DNA of 32,166 nucleotides from Phoronis australis (lineage: Eukaryota; Phoronida; Phoronidae), in NCBI GenBank assembly GCA_002633005.1, contig NMRA01000080.1:181967-214132 (forward strand), read 5' to 3'. The translations under genes were made by a program, and so were the position numbers. The notes below the pieces were generated by a model that saw only the letters and a program-made list of their open reading frames with translations, made no database searches and was not told where the DNA came from. Positions 29,666-32,166 of the stretch are shown here, piece by piece; positions within the stretch are counted from its first letter, which is position 1, and each line of letters starts with the position of its first letter.

Positions 29666-31856
29666 CCTTAATAATTCTTGTACACAAACCGATTGCGCCG
29701 CTTTAATTTCCGTGCATCACCATTTTTAAAAACCCATGATTATTTTGGTTCGTTTTGTGGTGTAACCCTGTTTTTAATTGTTGTTTGTTGCTGTTGCGCG
29801 CGGCTCAGTACTCAGTAAGTGTTCCTGTAACTGCTCCCCTTTGACAAGCTTTGGAACAAACGAAATTCCTTGACCAATGGAAAAACAGCTCAACGCATTT
29901 AAACTTGAATGTTTATTTTGAGTTAAGAAATTTCAAGTAAAAATATGCTGATTGTTCTCAAAAGCTTTCAAAAGGTAACAATCCCCTTTTCTAAAAAGCC
30001 AAATCAATTACTGGTAATTTACCGGCGATTAAATAAAAGATGAAACTTGGTTCGTGATAATTTTCATAGTTTCATTATTTCCTTTGGACGTTTTCCGACT
30101 TCAGTTGTTCAATCCAATTAAAGTCAAAAGCATTCGTAGTATAAAACGTACTGTGTATTGTCGTTTTAAAAGCACTCGAACAAATATTTTGAAAAAGCAC
30201 TGCTTCAACCCGCAACGCCGATAACAAGCCGACATTTGCATAACCAAGTTTACAAACCCGGGGAATAATTTCTGGTCCCAGTTGCTATAGTTAATCATTA
30301 CTTCAAATTTTGTTTCCCATGCCTTCAATCTTATTTCTCTTAAAATTAATTTAAAAATTACGCCATGGTATCAACCGAGCGTTTTACTTTGCCACAGAAC
30401 AAAGAAATTTAGTTATTCCATTGGTCATAGTTGAGGGTAAACAATTTTTAAGTGCAGTCGAGGACCAACCATTGTTCGGCGACACAATTTCATGCAAATC
30501 CAAAACTTCTGTCTATTCTTTTGTACTTTTCCACGAGATGTGTAAAGATTTAGCAACCTGGACGCAAGTGCATATCTGGACATAGATCTTGAGAGAGCGG
30601 TGAAATAGTTTTGTTTATTCTTTATTTATTTATTTATTATTCATGTATCGTGGCGGGAATCTGGAAATCAGTTTCTTTCCATTGTTCAAAGGTAAATTAA
30701 GTTTTTCATGACCACGCGCATGAACATTACAGTCTAAAATAATTTTTTCAACGTCTGTTCGATTTTGATTCCTAATGTCGAGTTACATTTCGGCGTTTTC
30801 CCGTTGCTCCCAACTTGTTCGATTCTATAGCCCAACAACAAGTCGGGAAGTTTACCCGGCCCCTATAGCCAATATCTTACACGACTGATTCTGACCATTC
30901 TGGCATTTATGGTTGGAGGGCCAGCCCTCTTTTATTCGATAATTGCTCTAATCTCCAACGTATCTACCCTGGCTGGGCTGTGGTGTTAAAAATAAAAATT
31001 AAGTTTATTTACAACATATTTGAACATAAACCTATAGCATTTCTGAAATCTTCGTCAAATGGTGATCATGTCTAGTTTTTGAATCGCCAAAATCGCCCAA
31101 CTGCAACCGAAGTTACGACAATCTATTCTTTCCGAATACACCAATTCACTCTGAGTTTGACTGTGTTCACACGTGGTCTTTAAGAAGCCTGATAGATTAG
31201 TGGCCTGCATGTTATCATAATAGACAAAAGAGTGTGCTTGGCAGTTAGCAAAGAAGCTAGATGTTATCACAAGCTCAGAACCCCCTACGTCTGGTAAAGT
31301 CATTGAACGGGAAAACGCGGTCATGCTCGAGTTGTACCAGGCACAAACATACACGTATAGTGCATGACGAGATTAATCGAGGTCTCCCGACAGTAAATTG
31401 CAATCCTGTCGTTCAGTGATTTGAAATTTCTGTGCTCAGTAAAAATTTTATTACATCGATTCTCACAGGCAATCCTGTACGTAACTAGTCGATTTTCACC
31501 TAAAGTGTAACCTAGGATACCACATCTCAGGTGTACGAAAGGCTCTTACATTAATTACCGCGAACTTTTTTATCAGCTACTTTCTCGAATGAAACACACA
31601 TACCTATTTCGTTTTATGCATAATTTTTCATCGTCAGTAAACTTAAGAATACTGTGATGTCAAGAAATCCTTTAGCTAAAGGACAGGCCTATTAAATTAA
31701 TCTTATTTTTCAAAACAATCATTTGAATGAACCTTTGCCCAACTTTTCTGTCCTTACCTATCTTTTTCTTTCTTTACACAACTTGGGCAATTATTGAGAG
31801 GGGGTGGGTGCCAGAACGCTGACACTCAGAAGTTGCGACCATTCCGGTATGCATGA
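29666..31856. other. AT-rich stretch with no recognised gene
   Basis: There is an (ATTT)n-type simple repeat near 30613-30643 and GC-richer islands near 29795 and 30840. One 99-codon minus-strand ORF (31354-31055) has a cysteine-containing, soluble-looking sequence but no family I recognise, no clear splice context and no neighbour to support it. Confidence 0.5.
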
Positions 31857-32166
31857 GCAAACGTTCCAGGACTTCAACATTCGAAACGTGTCTGCATATT
31901 GCTAAATAATAACTTTGAAAGTGAAGTTGGTAAAATCCATCTTGATGATAAAGGAAACCTTGTTGTCATCGAATTACTTATTGAAAATCGAGTCTCAATT
32001 ACGTTAGCTAATATTTATGGTCTCAACAAGGATGACCCTGAATTTTTTAGAACCCTGCTTCAAGTAGTCTCTGACTACAATTCAGAGTTCATAATCATTT
32101 GCGGCGACTGGAATTTGGTTCAGGATTTCAATCTTGACTGTTTAGGATACAAACACCAAAACAATC
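31857..32166 (+). pseudogene. L1/Tx1-like LINE endonuclease, start lost, runs off window
   Basis: This is the N-terminal APE-type (exonuclease-endonuclease-phosphatase fold) domain of a LINE ORF2, which nicks the target DNA. The frame is open from 31857 to the window end. It shows SKRVCILLNNNFE, then VSITLANIYGLNKDDPEFF, and then the catalytic IICGDWNLV (GDWN at 32103-32114) with the Asp and Asn of the EEP family. The expected N-terminal NxRG and E motifs are missing: a TGA at 31854-31856 precedes it and upstream sequence is unlike the family. It is either 5'-truncated or degraded at its start. Whether the downstream part is intact cannot be seen. Confidence 0.8.

Noticed and set aside
1-32166. 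CRISPR array, operon or prokaryotic defence system
   Set aside because: No regularly spaced short repeats; the genes are intron-containing animal genes and retroelements.

Overview
This is a eukaryotic, almost certainly marine-invertebrate animal genomic window. It is AT-rich, has long introns and many decayed transposons, and carries two recognisable animal host genes. Nothing looks prokaryotic: there are no operons, Shine-Dalgarno-led ORFs or CRISPR array. The transposon mix (CR1/jockey-like, RTE-like and L1/Tx1-like LINEs, a Ty3/gypsy element, many foldback MITE-like repeats) fits a cnidarian, lophotrochozoan or invertebrate deuterostome. I cannot name the species.

Layout. Positions 1-801 hold a pair of ~200 bp inverted copies of an unknown repeat; a third diverged copy lies at 8055-8345. 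Positions 2890-5610 (minus) are a broken Ty3/gypsy retrotransposon with LTR remnant, tRNA-Leu-type primer binding site, gag, protease and reverse transcriptase; RNase H and integrase are gone. Abutting it head-to-head is a 5'-truncated CR1/jockey-like LINE (about 5606-7800, plus) whose RT catalytic box has been deleted. Positions 9673-13275 (plus) are exons 2-4 of a TMEM242 homologue; exon 1 is uncertain. Positions 17030-27659 (minus) are a complete nine-exon CDC37 gene (371 codons plus stop), convergent with TMEM242. All its junctions are GT-AG except one apparent GC-AG intron. An RTE-like LINE (about 27950-29665, minus) lies about 300 bp upstream of the CDC37 start. Positions 29666-31856 hold nothing I recognise. 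The end (31857-32166, plus) is the endonuclease of an L1/Tx1-like LINE that runs off the window.

The two host genes have unrelated jobs: TMEM242 in assembly of mitochondrial inner-membrane complexes, CDC37 in loading protein kinases onto Hsp90 in the cytosol. They are neighbours only by position. Their introns and intergenic space hold several foldback elements: a ~677 bp near-palindrome in CDC37 intron 1, a ~395 bp hairpin just after the TMEM242 stop codon, a ~345 bp nested-inverted element in a TMEM242 intron, and a ~157 bp element with two TGACGTCA palindromes. There is also a tRNA-derived SINE, and a local repeat family around CDC37 exon 6 that carries paired CTCF-like words.

I did not find a convincing new multi-gene biological system. 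The most interesting signals are structural: the palindromes inside transcribed regions, the repeat-borne motif pairs, and the GC-AG intron.
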